Position numbers and translations under genes: made by a program. Below are positions 63,236 to 64,000 of a stretch of DNA of 64,000 nt, piece after piece (the stretch's first letter is position 1; each line of letters starts with the position of its first letter). The notes below the pieces were generated by a model that was given only the letters and a program-made list of their open reading frames with translations, searched no databases and was not told the DNA's origin. Source of the DNA: Gammaproteobacteria bacterium (GTDB lineage Bacteria; Pseudomonadota; Gammaproteobacteria; Pseudomonadales; Pseudomonadaceae); contig JAAYFI010000065.1 of the NCBI GenBank assembly GCA_012728315.1, positions 81,112 through 145,111 of the forward strand, read 5' to 3'.

Positions 63236-63706
63236 ATCCACTCTCTCTCTTATTTTAAATGTACAACAACCGTTAAAAACAGCATCCAATGGCGCAGACT
63301 CGCCTTAAGTAGAGGCCTGCAACTTGTCCACAAAACTGAAGCAGGCGCGAAATAATGTCAGCGAAGCAGTCAAGGTTAAACATAAATGGTGAAAAACGCA
63401 GTTTGCACCGCGTTAATGGGCATTTTATGTGCGATGCTCACCCCAGCAGGGTCGCACTCAAGCGCATTCCATCGACAAGCTATGCGCCATGTGTTAACGC
63501 CGCCCTGACCACGCAGCTCATTATTCAGCGCCTCCTAAACCATTTTATTGATCAACAGCATGCGCCTTAATATGCACTGCCTCGCCGTTACAATACAACG
63601 AAACCTATCAGTCAGAAGTAGATAAAATCATTTATCTGCAGCCAACTGCCCACCCAACGCTGTGCTTTGCTAAACTTAGCCCACTATTAATTCAGAGGGA
63701 TCCAGC

Positions 63707-64000
63707 ATGGTTACTGTAGTGCGCACCGTATTGGCACAATTAAATATGCGCGTCGGCGATATTGACGGCAACCTACAACGCATCTTAGATGCAAGCGTGC
63801 AGGCTGCGCACGATGAAAAAGCTGATCTAATTGTTTTCCCAGAGCTCTCTTTATGCGGCTATAACGCACAAGATTTACTGCTGCGCGATAGTATGCAGAT
63901 ACGTATTGAGCGTGCTTTAAAGCGCCTCTGCACTGCCCTGCCGCACACACTGCACACCTTGGTTGGTTACCCTTGGTCAGAAGACGGCAAACGCTATAAC
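63707..64000 (+). CDS. nadE: Glutamine-dependent NAD+ synthetase, N-terminal nitrilase domain (runs off window end)
   Basis: MVTVVRTVLAQLNMRVGDIDGNLQRILDASVQAAHDEKADLIVFPELSLCGYNAQDLLLRD; not in the supplied ORF track because it is truncated. Confidence 0.88.
   Translation, partial: MVTVVRTVLAQLNMRVGDIDGNLQRILDASVQAAHDEKADLIVFPELSLCGYNAQDLLLRDSMQIRIERALKRLCTALPHTLHTLVGYPWSEDGKRYN

Noticed and set aside
63355-63570. 71-aa ORF upstream of nadE
   Set aside because: No RBS, no domain, composition looks random; likely spurious.

Overview
This window is about 64 kb of mostly housekeeping chromosome from a Pseudomonas-like gammaproteobacterium. The genus is inferred from gene order and protein families, not from a search. 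I see no rRNA, tRNA, CRISPR array, prophage or intact transposon.

Main blocks:
- flagellar flgBCDE
- mrp/metG
- an alpha/beta hydrolase coupled to mlaA
- the envelope and translation block rnhB-lpxB-lpxA-fabZ-lpxD-skp-bamA-rseP-dxr-cdsA-uppS-frr-pyrH-tsf-rpsB
- xseA, an MscS-type channel and pilSR
- an M18 aminopeptidase
- an imelysin/di-haem/DUF1513 iron-linked operon with a possible Fur box
- glyA, ettA, a small ORF recognised as the ribosome-rescue factor ArfA, a lytic transglycosylase and a two-receiver diguanylate cyclase
- a fatty-acid and valine catabolism cluster with AraC and LysR regulators
- groESL, fxsA, ampG, an MGMT-like protein, DUF481, a fabG-like SDR and the start of nadE

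Most interesting non-coding or unusual observations:
- an intrinsic-terminator hairpin embedded in the arfA ORF, whose full-length product ends in -LAA
- a dispersed palindromic repeat present twice (about 37.75 kb and 62.4 kb), with GGA-containing hairpin loops in one copy
- a frameshifted RTX/EF-hand gene relic abutting the second repeat copy
- a sigma-54 flgB promoter framed by a perfect 10-bp inverted repeat
- a likely ribosomal protein S2 leader structure upstream of rpsB
- a sigma-32-like groESL promoter with a structured 5' UTR
- a perfect LysR-type operator between lysR and mmsA
- a (GCTGGT)7 microsatellite in pilR

I did not find convincing evidence of a wholly new multi-gene system.
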